From Parietaria judaica (taxonomy: Eukaryota; Streptophyta; Magnoliopsida; Rosales; Urticaceae), in assembly GCA_954871525.1 (NCBI GenBank), contig OX940870.1:3751501-3815500 (forward strand): a stretch of DNA of 64,000 bases, given 5' to 3'. The notes under the pieces were generated by a model. The model worked only from the letters and a program-made list of their open reading frames with translations, was not told the DNA's origin and ran no database searches. Shown here one piece after another: positions 36,999 to 50,281 of the stretch (positions are counted from its first letter, which is position 1; the number at the start of each line of letters is the position of its first letter). The position numbers were made by a program, and so were the translations under genes.

Positions 36999-39799
36999 TT
37001 ATTCAAATTCCAACGTTTAAGCACTAAAATCGTTATTTTTTCAATTGAGTTGAGATTTAAGGTCAATATTTAAAAACATAAAGAACACCAATATTCAAAT
37101 CAACATTAAAAATAATATATGAACATCAAGAATACTATATGAACTTCGAAAACGCTATAGGAACATTAAAAAAAATATATCAACAACAATAACACGAAAA
37201 ACATTTCTAAAAAAAATAGAAAAAAGATTGCCATAAGCAAAAACATTAGTTTTGGGGTCAAAACGTCGAAATTCGAGTAAAAGTAAAAAATCTCATGTAT
37301 TCGAGACCTCTCTGTGTAAATCTCTATTTTGTTCATGGTGATATATAGTGCATATATTTTAGACCTCCCGACCTAATTCGAAGATTAAATACAGCTGTGT
37401 AAATTTTACTTTACGTTTCCAAGACGTTGTATAACTTATGTTCCAATACTCGTCGTTGAGTTTAGTAATCGAACTCATTGTAGACTACGACTCTTATAGT
37501 GAAGATATATTGGTCCTAAAATAAAGTCTTATTAATTTTTAGTACCATTGACTATGTAACGACTAAAAACAATGTAAAATAAAGAAATGATAAAGCATTT
37601 CCTTTGGCATTTCTCGTCAACAATTTAATCGTTACATATTTTTGCATGAGAAATCTTATTATATTCAAATTCCAATGTATAACCCCTAAAATCGTTATTT
37701 TTTCGATTGAGTTGAGATTTTAGGTCAATATTTAAAGACACGATATGAACATAAAAAACACCAATACTCAAATACACATTAATAATAATATATGAACATC
37801 AAGAACACTAAATGAACTTCAAAAACGCTCTATGAACATTAAAAACAATATATCAACGTCAATAACACAAAAAACGTTTCTAAAAAATAGAAAAAAGATT
37901 GCCATATGCAAAAACATCAATTTTGGGGCCTGAACATCGAAATTCGACTAAAAGTAAAAAATCTTATGTATTCGAGATCTCTCTATGCAAATCTCTATAT
38001 CGTATATGATGATATCTAGTGTAATTTTTTGGACCTCCCAACCTATTTCGAGGATTAAAAACAGTTGTGTAAATTTTACTTTACGTTTCCAAGCCGTTAT
38101 ATAACCTATGTTCCGATACTAGTGGTTGAATTTAGTAATTAAACCCATTGAAGACTACGACTCTTATAACGAAGATATATTGGTCCGAAAATGAAATCTT
38201 ATTAATTTTTAGTACCATTGATGATGTAACGACTGTAGACAATGTAAAATAAAGAAATGTTATAGGAAATGCTATAGCATTTCCTTTGGAATTTTTCGTC
38301 AACAATTTAATACATACATATATTTGCATGAGAACTCTCGTTATATTCAAATTCCAATGTATAAGCCTAAAATTGTTATTTTTTCTATTGGTTTGAGATT
38401 TTAGGTCAATATTTAAAAACACGATATGAACTTCAAGAACACCAATACTCTAATCACCATTAAAAATAATATATGAACATCAAGAACACTATATGAACTT
38501 CAAAAACGCTATATGAACATTAAAAACAATATATAAACATAATTAACAGGAAAATCGTCTCTAAAAAAATAGAAAAAAGATTGCCATAAGCAAAAACTTC
38601 GATTTTAGGGCCTAAACGTCGAAATTCGACTAAAAATAAAAAATCTTATTATACGAGATCTCTCTGTGCAAACCTCTATATTGTTCATGATGATATCTAG
38701 TGCATATTTTTTAGACCACCAGATTTAATTCGAGGACTAAATACAAATGTGTAAATTTTTCTTTACGTTTCTAAGCCGTTGTATAACCTATATTCAATTA
38801 CTAGTGGATGAATTTAGTAATCGAACCCATTGAAGACTACGACTCTTATAATGAGGATATATTGGTCCCAAAATGAAGTCTTATTAATTTTTAGTACCAC
38901 TGACTATATAACGACTAAAAACAATGTAAAATAAAGAAATGCTATAGGAAATGCTATAGCATTTCCTGTGGCATTTCTCGTCAACAATATAATCCTTACA
39001 TATTTTTGCATGAGAACTCTTGTTATATTCAAATTCCAATGTATAAGCCCTAAAATTGTTATTTTTTCAATTGGTTTGACATTTTAGGTCAATATTTAAA
39101 AACACGATTTGAACATCAAGAACATCAATACTCAAATAAACATTAAAAATAATATATGAACATCAAGAACACTATATGAACTTCAAAATTCCTATATGAA
39201 CATTGAATGCAATATATATTAATCAATAACACAAAAAAATTCTAAAAAAATAGAAAATAGATTGCCATGAGCAAAAACATATGTTTAGGGACCTAAACGT
39301 CGAAATTCGACTAAAAGTAAAAAAATCTCATGTATTCGAGATCCCTCTGTGCCAACCTCTTTATTGTTCATGATGATATCTAGTGCTTTTTTTAGACCCT
39401 TTGACCTAATTCGAGGATTAAATACAGTTGTGTAAATTTTACTTTACGTTTCCAAGCCGTTTTATAACCTATGTTCCGATACTAGTGAATATATTTAGTA
39501 ATCGAACCCTTTGAGGACTACGACTCTTATAATGAAGATATATTGGTCCCAAAATAAAGCCTTATCAATTTTTAGTACCATTGATTATGTAACGACTAAA
39601 AACAATGAAAAATAAAGAAATGATATAGGAAATGCTATAGCATATCCTGTGGTATTTGTCGTCACAAATTTAATCCACACATATTTTTGCATGAGAACTC
39701 TTGCTATATTCAAATTAACATGTATAAGCCCTAGAATCGTCATTTTTCCAATTGGTTTGAGATTTTAGGTCAATATTTAAAAAAACGATATGAACATCA
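36999..39799 (-). repeat. Satellite array, minus-orientation block (about 4 monomers)
   Basis: Monomers of about 680 bp in reverse orientation. The diagnostic GGCATTTCTCGTCAAC-like string occurs at about 37606, 38287, 38970 and 39651, i.e. every 681-683 bases. Homology starts at about 36999 (TTATTCAAATTCCAA) and continues to the turning point. Copies differ by scattered substitutions and small indels. The minus strand of this block aligns with the plus strand of the next. Confidence 0.93.
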
Positions 39800-39825
39800 T
39801 TATTATATCTTCATTATAGCATTCT
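39800..39825. other. Head-to-head turning point of the satellite array
   Basis: ACGATATGAACATCA (39785-39799) on the left faces its exact reverse complement, TGATGTTCATATCGT (39826-39840), on the right. Only about 26 bases separate them, and part of that spacer (TATATCTTCATTATA) is itself a piece of monomer from elsewhere in the repeat. The arms extend for kilobases. Confidence 0.88.
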
Positions 39826-42800
39826 TGATGTTCATATCGTGTTTTTAAATATTGACCTAAAATCTCAAACCAATTGAAAAAATAACGATTTAAGGGTTTA
39901 TACATTGGAATTTAAATATAACAAGAGTTCTCATGCAATAATATGTAAATATTAAATTGTTGACGAGAAATGCCACAGGAAATGCTATAGCATTTCCTAT
40001 AGCATTTCTTTATTTTACATTGTTTACAGTCGTTACATCATCAATGGTACTTAAAATAATAAGACTTTATTTTGGGAGCAATATATCTTCATTATAAGAG
40101 TCGTAGTCTTCAATGGGTTCGATTACTAAATTCAACCACTAGTATCGGAACATAGGTTATACAACGGCTTTGAAACTTAGAGTAAAATTTATTCAACTAT
40201 ATTTAATTCTCGAATTAGGTCGGGATGTCTAAAAAAATGCAGTAGATATCATCATATACAATATAGATATTTTCACAGAGAGATCTCGAATACATGAGAT
40301 TTTTTACATTTAGTCGCATTTCGACGTTTAGGCCCCAAAATCGATGTTTTTACTTATAACAATCTTTTTTTTATTTTTTTTAGAAACATTTTTCGTGTTA
40401 TTAACGTTGATATATTGTTTTAAATGTTCAAATAGCGTTTTTGAAGTTCATATAGTGTTCTAGATGTTCATATATTATTTTTAATGGTTATTATTGGTGT
40501 TCTTGATGTTCAAATCGTGTTTTTAAATATTGACCTAAAATCTCAAACCAATTGAAAAAATAACAATTTTAGGGCTTATACATTGGAATTTGAAAATAAC
40601 AAGAGTTCTCATGCAAAAACATGTCAGGATTAAATTGTTGACGAGAAATGCCACAGGAAATGCTACATTTCCTATAGCATTTCTTTATTTTACATTAATC
40701 ACAGTCTTTACATCATCAATGGTACTTAAAATTAATAAGATTTTATTTTGGGACAATTATATCTTCATTATAAGAGTCGTAGTCTTCAATAGGTTCGATT
40801 ACTAAATTCAACCACTAGTATCAGAACATAGGTTATACAACGGCTTGGAAACGTAGAATAAAACTTATTCAACTGTATTTAATCCTCGAATTAGGTCGGG
40901 ATGTCTAAAAAAAATGCATTATATATCATCATATACAATATAGAGATTTTCACAGAGAGATCTCGAATACATGAGATTTTTTACTTTTAGTTAAATTGCT
41001 ATGTTTAGACCCCAAAATTGATGTTTTTGCTTATAATAGTCTCTTTTCTATTTTTTTTAGAAACGTTTTTCGTGTTATTGACGTTGATATATAGTTTTAA
41101 ATGTTCAAATAGCGTTTTTGAAGTACATATATTGTTCTTGATGTTCATATATTATTTTTAATGGTTATTTGGGTGTTGTTGTTCTTGATAATCATATCAT
41201 GTTTTTAAATATTGACCTAAAATCTCAAACCAATTGAAAAAATAACAATTTTTGAGCTTATTCATTGGAATTTTAATATGACAAGAGTTCTCATGCATAA
41301 ATATGTAAGGATTAAATTGTTGACGAGAAATGCCACAGGAAATGCTTGCATTTCCTATAGAATTTCTTTATTTTACAATTTTTACAGTCGTTACATCATC
41401 AATCGTACTTAAAATTAATAAGACTTTATTTTGGGACCAATATATCTTCATTATAGGAGTCATCGTCTTCAATGAGTTTGATTACTAAATTGAACCACTA
41501 GTATCGGAACATAGGTTATACAACGGCTTTGAAATGTAGAGTAAAATTTATTCAACTGTATTTAATCCTCGAATTAGGTCAAGCTGTCTAAAAAAATACA
41601 TTAGATATCATCATATACAATATAGACATTTTCACAGTGATATCTCGAATACATGAGATTTTTTACTTTTAATCGAATTTCGACGTTTAGGCCCCAAAAT
41701 CGATGTTTTTGCTTATAACAATTTTTTTTTCTTTTTTTTTTAGAAACATTTTTTATGTTATTTTCGTTGATATATTGTTTTATATGTTGAAATAGCGTTT
41801 TTGAAGTTCATATAGTGTTCTTGATGTTCATATATTATCTTTAATGGTTATTTGAGTATTGGTAATCTTGCTATTCATATCTTGTTTTTAAATATTGACC
41901 TAAAATCTCAAACCAATTGAAAAAATAACGATTTTAGGGCTTATACATTGGAATTTTAATATAACAAGAGTTCTCATGCAAAACGATGTAAGGATTAAAT
42001 TGTTGACGAGAAACGCCACAGGAAATGCTATAACATTTCCGATAGCATTTCTTTATTTTACATTGTTTACAGTCGTTACATCATAAATGGTACTTAAAAT
42101 TAATAAAACTTTATTTTGGGACCAATATATCTTCATTATAAGATTCATAGTCTTCAATGGGTTCGGTTCCTAAATTCAACCACTAGTATCGGAACATAGG
42201 TTATGCAACGGCTTAGAAACGTAGAATAAAATTTATTCAACTGTATTTAATCCTTGAATTAGGACGGGATGTCTAAAAAAATGCACTAGATGTCATCATG
42301 TACAATATAGAGATTTTCACAGAGAGATTTCGAAGACATGAGATATTTTACTTTTAGTCGAATTTCGACGTTTAGGCCAAAAAATCGATGTTTTTGCTTA
42401 TAACAATCATTTTTCTATTTTTTTTAGAAACGTTTTTCGTGTTATTGACGTTGATATATTGTTTTAAATGTTCAAATAGCGTTTTTGAACTTCATATAGT
42501 GTTCTTGATGTTCATATATTATTTTTAATGGTTATTAGAGTATTGGTGTTCTTGATGTTCATATCGTGTTTTTAAATATTGATATAAAATCTCAAACCAA
42601 TTCAAAAAATAACGATTTTAGGGCTTATACATTGGAATTTTAATATAACAAGAGTTCCCATTCAAAAATATGTAAGCATTAAATTGTTGACGAGAAATGC
42701 AACAGGAAATGCTATACAATTTCCCATAACATTTCTTTATTTTACATAGTTTACAGTCTTTACATCATCAACGGTACTTAAAATTAATAAGATTTATTTT

Positions 42801-45800
42801 GGGACCAATATATCTTCATTATAATAGTCTTAGTCTTCAATGGGTTCGATTACTAAATTCAACCACTACTGTTGGAACATAGGTTATACAAAAGCTTGGA
42901 AACGTAGAGTAAAATTTATTCAACGGTATTTAATCCTCGAATTAGGTCGGGATTTCTAAAAAAAGGCATTAGATATCATCATATACAATATAGATTTTTT
43001 TTTCAGAGCGATCTCGAATACAAGAATTTTTTTACTTTTCTCGAATTTCGACGTTTAGGCCCCAAAATCGATTTTTTTTTATCTTATAACAATCTTTTTT
43101 CTATTTTTTTTAGAAACATTTTTCGTGTTATTGACGTTTATATATTGCTTTAAATGTTCAAACAGCGTTTTTGAATTTCATATAGTGTACTTGATGTTCA
43201 TTTATTATTTTTAATGGTTATTTGAGTATTGGTGTTCTTGATATTCATATCGTGTTTTTAAATATTGACCTAAAATCTTAAACCTATTGAAAAAATAACA
43301 ATTTTAGGTCTTATACATTGGAATTTTAATATAACAAGAGTTCTCATGCAAAAATATGTAAGGATTAAATTGTTGACGAGAAATCCCACAGACAATGCTA
43401 TAGCATTTCCTATAGCATTTCTTTATTTTATATTTTTTACATTCGTTACATTATCAATGATACTTAAAATTAATAAGACTTTATTTTGGGACCAATATAT
43501 CTTCATTATTCGAGTCGTAGTCTTCAATGAGTTCGATTACTAAATTCAACCACTAGTATCGGAATATAGGTTATACAACGGCTTGGAAATGTAAAGTAAA
43601 ATATTCAACTATATTTAGTCCTTGAGTTAGTTCGGGATGTATAAAAAACTGCACTAGATATCATAATATACAATATAGGCTTTTTCACAGAGAGATCTCG
43701 AATACATGAGATTTTTAACTTTTAGTCGAATTGCGACGTTTAGGCCCCAAAATCGATGTTTTTGCTTATAACAATCTTTTTTTATATTTTTTTAGAAACG
43801 TTTTTCATGTTATTGACATTGATATATTGTTTTAAATGTTGAAATAGAGTTTTTGAAATTCATATAGTGTTCTTGATGTTCATATATTATTTTTAAAGTT
43901 TATTTGAGTATTGGTGTTCTTGATGTTCATATCGTGTTTTTAAATATTGACCTAAAATCTCAAACCAATTGAAAAAATAACGATATTAGGGCTTATATAT
44001 TGGAATTTGAATATAACAATAGTTCTAATGCAAAAATATGTAAGGGTTAAATTGTTGACGAGAAATGCCACAAGAAATGCTATAGCATTTCTTATAGCCT
44101 TTCTTTATTTTACATTGTTTACAATCGTTACATCATCAATGGAATTTGAAATTAATAAGACTTTATTTTGGGACCAATATATCTTCATTATAAGAGTCGT
44201 AGTCTTCAACGAGTTTGATTACAATATTCAACCACTAGTCTCGGAACAAAGGTTATACAACGGCTTGGAAACGTAGGGTAAAATTTATTCAACTGTATTT
44301 AATCCTCGAATTAGGTCGGGATGTCTAAAAAGATGCACTAGATATCATCATATACAATATAGATATTTTCACAGAGAGATCTCGAATACATGAGATTTTT
44401 TACATTTAGTCGCATTTCGACGTTTAGGCCCCAAAATCGATGTTTTTGCTTATAACAATCTTTTTTTTTATTTTTTTTAGAAACATTTTTCGTGTTATTA
44501 ACGTTGATATATTGTTTTAAATGTTCAAATAGCATTTTTGAAGTTCATATAGTGTTCTAGATGTTCATATTTTATTTTTAATGGTTATTATTGGTGTTCT
44601 TGATGTTCAAATCGTGTTTTTAAATATTGACCTAAAATCTCTAACCAATTGAAAAATAACGATTTTAGGGCATATACATTGGAATTATAATATATCAAGA
44701 ATTCTCATGCAAAAATATAAAAGGATTAAATTGTTGACGAGAAATGCCATAGGAAATGCTATAGCATTTCCTATAATATTTCTTTATTTTACATTGTTTA
44801 CAGTCGTTACATCATCAATGGAATTTGAAATTAATAAGACTTTATTTTGGGACAAATATATCTTCATTATAAGAGTCGTCGTCTTCAATGGGTTCGATTA
44901 GTAAATTCAACCACTAGTATTGGAACATAAGTTACACAACGGCTTGGAAACGTAGAGTAAAATTAATTCAACTGTATTTAATCATCGAATTCGATCGGGA
45001 TGTCTACAAAGATGCACTGGATATCATCATATACAATATAGAGATTTTCACAGAGAGATCTCGAATACATGATATTTTTTACTTTTAGTCGAATTTCGAA
45101 GTTTAGGCCCCAAAATCAATGTTTTTGCTTATAAAAATCTTTGTTCTATTTTTGTTAGAAACGTTTTCCGTGTTATTGATGTTGATATATTTTTTTAAAT
45201 GTTCAAATAGCGTTTTTGAAGTTCATATAGTTTTCTTGATGTTCATATATTATTTTTAATGGTTATTTGAGTATTGGTGTCTTGATGTTTATATCGTGGT
45301 TTTAAATATTGACCTAAAATCTCAAACAATTGAAAAAGTAACGAATTTATGGCTTATACATTGGAATTTTAATACAGCAAGAGTTCTCATGCAAAAATAT
45401 GTTTACAATAGGAAATCCTATAGCATTTCTTTATTTTACATTGTTTACAATCGTTACATAATCAATCGTACTTAAAACTAAAAAGACTTTATTTTGGGAC
45501 CAATATATCTTAATTATAAGAGTCGTAGTCTTCAATGGGTTCGATTACTAAATTCAACCACTAGTATCGGAACATAGGTTATACAATGGCTTGGAAACGT
45601 AGAGTAAAATTCATTCAACTTAATTTAATCCTCGAATTAAATTGGGATGTCTACAAATATGCACTAGATATCATCAAATACAATATAGATATTTTAACAG
45701 AGAGATCTCGAATACATGATATTTTTTACTTTTTAGTCGAATTTCGACGTTTACGCCCCAAAATCGATGTTTTTGCTTATAAGAATCTTTTTTTTTTAGA

Positions 45801-48800
45801 AACGTTTTTGTGTTATTGACGTTGATATCTTGTTTTAAATGTTGATATAGCTTTTTCGAAGTTCATATTGTGTTCTTCATGTTCATATATTATTTTTAAT
45901 GGTTATTTGAGTATTGGTGTTCTTGATGTTCATATCGTGTTTTTAAATATTGACCTAAAATATCAAACCAATTGAAAAAAAAAACGATTGTAGGGCTTAT
46001 AAATTGGAATTTTAATATAACAAGAGTTCTCATGCAAAAATATGTAAGGATTAAATTGTTGACGAGAAATGCCACTAGAAATGCTATAGCATTTTCTATA
46101 GCATTTCTTTATTTTAAATTGTTTACAGTAGTTACATCATCAATGGTACTTAAAATTAATAAGACTTTATTTTAGAACCAATATATCTTCAATGGATTCA
46201 ATTACTAATTTCAACCACTCGAATTAGGTCGGGATGTCTACAAATATGCACTAGATATCATCAAATACAATACAGATATTTTCATAGAGATATCTCGAAT
46301 ACATTAGATTTTTTACTTTTTAGTCGAATTTCGACGTTTACGCCCCAAAATCAATGTTTTTGCTTATAACAATCTTTTTTCTATTTTTTTAGAAACGTTT
46401 TTCCTGTTATTGACGTTGATATTTTGTTTTATATTTTGAAATAGCGGTTTTGAAGTTCATATAGTGTTCTTGATGTTCATATATTATTTTTAATGGTTAT
46501 TTGAGAGTATTGATGTTCTTGATGTTCATATCGTGTTTTTAAATATTGACTTAAAATCTCAAACCAATTGAAAAAATTACGATTTTAGGGCTTATACATT
46601 GGAAAATTAATATAACAAGAGTTCTCATGCAAAAATATGTATGGATTATATTGTTAACGAGAAATGCCACTGGAAATGCTATAGCATTTCCTATAGCATT
46701 TCTTTATTTTAAATTGTTTACTGTCGTTACATCATCAATGTTACTTAAAATTAATAAGACTTTATTTTGGGACCAATATATCTTCATTATAAGAGTCGTA
46801 GTCTTCAATGGGTTCGATTACTAAATTCAACCACTAGTATCGAAAAATCGGTTATACAACTGCTTTGAAACGTAAAGTAAAAATTATTCAACAGTATTTA
46901 ATCCTCGAATTAGGTTGGGATGTCAAAAAAAATTGCACTAGATATCATCATATAAAATAAAGAGATTTTCACACAGGAATCTCGAATACATGAGATTTTT
47001 TACTTTTAGTCGAATTTCGACGTTTAGGTCCCAAAATCGATGTTTATGCTTATAAGAATATTTTTTCTATTTTTTTTAGAAACAAATTTCGAGTTATTGA
47101 CGTTGATATATTGTTTGAAATTTTCAAATAGCATTTTTGAAGTTCATATAGTGTTTTTTATGTTCATATATTATTTTTAATTGTTATTTGAGTATTGGTG
47201 TTCTTTATGTTCATATCATGTTTTTAAAGATTGACTTGAAATATGAAACAAATTGTAAAAATAACAATTTTGGGGCTTATACATTGGAATTTTAATATAA
47301 AAAGAGTTCTCAAGGAAAAATATGTAAGGATTAAATTGTTGACGAGAAATGCCACATTAGTATTTCCTCTAGCACTTCTTTATTTTACATATTTACAGTC
47401 GTTAAATTATCAATGGTACTTAAAATTAATAAGACTTTATTTTGGGACCAATATATCTTCATTATAAGAGTCGTAGTCTTCAATGGGTTCAATTACTAAA
47501 TTCAACAACTAGTATCGAAAAATAGGTTATACAACGGCTTAGAAATGTATAGTAAAATTTATTCAACTGTATTTAATCCTCAAATTAGTTCGGGATGTAT
47601 ACAAAGATTTACTAGGTTTACTTTAAATTTTCACAGCGAGATCTCGAATACATGAGATTTTTTATTTTTTAGTCGAATTTCGACGTTTACGCCCCAAAAT
47701 TAATGTTTTTGCTTATAACAATCTTTTTTCTATTTTTTTTAGAAACGTGTTTCGTGTTATTGACGTTGATAACTTGTTTTAAATGTTGACATAGCGTGTT
47801 TGAAGTTCATATAGTGTTCTTGATGTTCATATATTATTTTTAATAGTTATTTTAGTATTGGTGTTCTTGATTTTCATATTGTGTTTTTAAATATTGACCT
47901 AAAATCTCAAACCAATTGAAAAAATAACGATTTTAGGGCTTATACATTGGAATATTAATATAACAAGAGTTCTCATGCAAAAATATGTAAGGATTAAATT
48001 GTTGACGAGAAATGTCACGGGCATTTCCTATAACATTTTTTTATTTTACATTGTTTAACGTCTTTACATCATCAATGGTACATAAAATTAATAAGATTTT
48101 ATTTTGGGACAAATATATCTTTATTATAAGAGTCGTAGTCTTCAATGGGTTCGATTACTAAATTCAACCAATAGTATCAAAAATAGGTTATACAACGCCT
48201 TGGAAACGTAGAGTAAAATTTATTCAACTGTATTTAATCCTCGGATTAGGTCGGGATGTATTCAAAGATGCACTAGATATCATCATATAAAATATAGATA
48301 TTTTCAAAGAGAGATCTCGAATACATGAGATTTTTTATTTTTTAGTCGAATTTCGACGTTTACGCCCCAAAATAAATGTTTTTGCTTATAATAATCTTTT
48401 TTCTATTTTTTTTAGAAACGTTTTTCGTGTTATTGACGTCGATAACTTTTTTTAAATGTTGAAATAGCGTGTTTGAAGTTCATATAGTGTTCTTGATGTT
48501 CATATATTATTTTTAATGGTTATTTTAGTATTGGTGTTCTTGATTTTCATATCGTGTTTATAAATATTGACCTAAAATCTCAAACCAATTGAAAAAATAA
48601 CGATTTTAGGGCTTATAAATTGGAATATTAATATAACAAGAGTTCTCATGCAAAAATATGTAAGGATTAAATTGTTGACGAGAAATGCCACAGGATATGC
48701 TATAGCATTTCCTATAGCATTTCATTATTTTACATTGTTTATTGACGTTACATCATCAATGGTACTTAAAATTAATAAGAATTTATTTTGGAACCAATAT

Positions 48801-50281
48801 ATCTTTATTATAAGAGTCGTAGTCTTCAATGGGTTCGATTACTAAATTCAACCACTAGTATAGGAAAATAGGTTATACAACGTCTTGGAAACGTAGAGTA
48901 AAATTTATTCAACTGTATTTAATCCTCGGATTAGGTCGGGATGTCTAAAAACATGCACTATATATCATCATATACAATAAAGTGATTTTGACAGAGATAT
49001 ATCGAATACATGAGATTCAGTACTTGTAGTCGAATTTTGAAATTTAGGCCCTAAAATCGATGTTTTTGTTTTTAAGAATATTTTTTCTATTTTTTTTAGA
49101 AACGTTTTTCGTGTTATTGACGTTGATATATTGTTTTAAATGTTTAAATAGCATTTTTGAATTTCATATACTGTTCTTGATGTTCATATATTATTTTTAA
49201 TTGTTATTTGAGTATTGGTGTTATTTATGTTCATGTCATGTTTTTAAATATTTACCTAAATTCAGAAAACAATTGTAAAAATAATGATTTTTTAGCTTAT
49301 ACATTGGAATTTTAATATAACAAGAGTTCTCATGAAAAAATATGCAAGGATTAAATTGTTGAGGAGAATTGCCACAGGAAATGCTATATCATTTCTTTAT
49401 TTTACATTGTTTATAGTCGTTACATCATCAATGGTACTTAAAATTAATAAGACTTTATTTTGGGGCCAATACATCTTCATTATAAGATTCGTAGTATTCA
49501 ATGGGTTCGTTTACATAGAGAGATCTCGAATACATGAGATTTTTTACTTTTAGTCGAATTTCGATGTTTAGGCCCCAAAATCGATGTTTTTGCTAATAAC
49601 AATCTTTTTTCTATTTTTTTTAGAAACGTTTTTCGTGTTATTGACAATGATATATTGATTGAAATGTTGAAATAGCGTTTTTGACGTTCATATAGTGTTC
49701 TTGATGTTCATATATTATTTTTAATTGTTATTTGAGTATTGGTGTTCTTATGTTCATATCGTGTTTTTAAAATTGACCTAAAATCTCAAACCAATTGAAA
49801 AAATAACAATTTTAGGACTTATACATTGGAATTTAAATATAACAAGAGTTCTCATGCCAAAATATGTACAGATTAAATTATTGACGAGAAATGCCACAGG
49901 AAATGCATTTCCTCTAGCATTTCTTTATTTTACATTGTTTACAGCCGTTACATCATCAATGGTACTTAAAATTAATAAGAACTTAATTATTTAGGGACCA
50001 TTATATCTTCATTATAAGAGTCGTAGTCTTCATTGGGTTTGATTACTAAATTCAACCACTAGTATCGAAACATAGGTTATACAACGGCTTGGAAACGTAG
50101 AGTAAAATTTATTCAACTGTATTTAATCCTCGAATTAGGTCGGGATGTCTAAAAAATGCACTCGATATCATCATATACAATGTAGAGATTTGCATAAAGA
50201 GATCTCGAATACATGAGATTTTTAACTTTTAGTCGAATTTCGACGTTTAGGCCCCAAAATCGATATTTTTGCTTATAATAA
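39826..50281 (+). repeat. Satellite array, plus-orientation block (about 15 monomers)
   Basis: The string GACGAGAAATGCC or a close variant occurs at about 39962, 40640, 41321, 42004, 42688, 43373, 44054, 44734, 46060, 46656, 47341, 48004, 48678, 49361 and 49882. Spacing is mostly 663-685 bp; one monomer near 45400 lost this segment, and shorter steps (596 and 521) mark internal deletions. Each monomer has the order TTCTTGATGTTCATAT, ATTGACCTAAAATCTCAAAC, AACAAGAGTTCTCATGC, a palindrome, GAGTCGTAGTCTTCAATGGG, TCGAATTAGGTCGGGATG, AGATCTCGAATACATGAG. Homology stops abruptly at about 50281, at a broken gene. Confidence 0.95.
44756..44775. repeat. Perfect 20-bp palindrome, one example of the monomer core
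   Basis: GGAAATGCTATAGCATTTCC is its own reverse complement and occurs, intact or damaged, at the same place in nearly every monomer (for instance about 39977, 44756 and, with one mismatch, 48690). Immediately downstream CTATAGCATTTC repeats its right arm, so a larger hairpin is also possible. Confidence 0.85.

Noticed and set aside
36999..50281. CRISPR-like or gene-cluster explanation for the long repeat
   Set aside because: Units are about 680 bp without unique spacers, in a plant nuclear context; it is a satellite.
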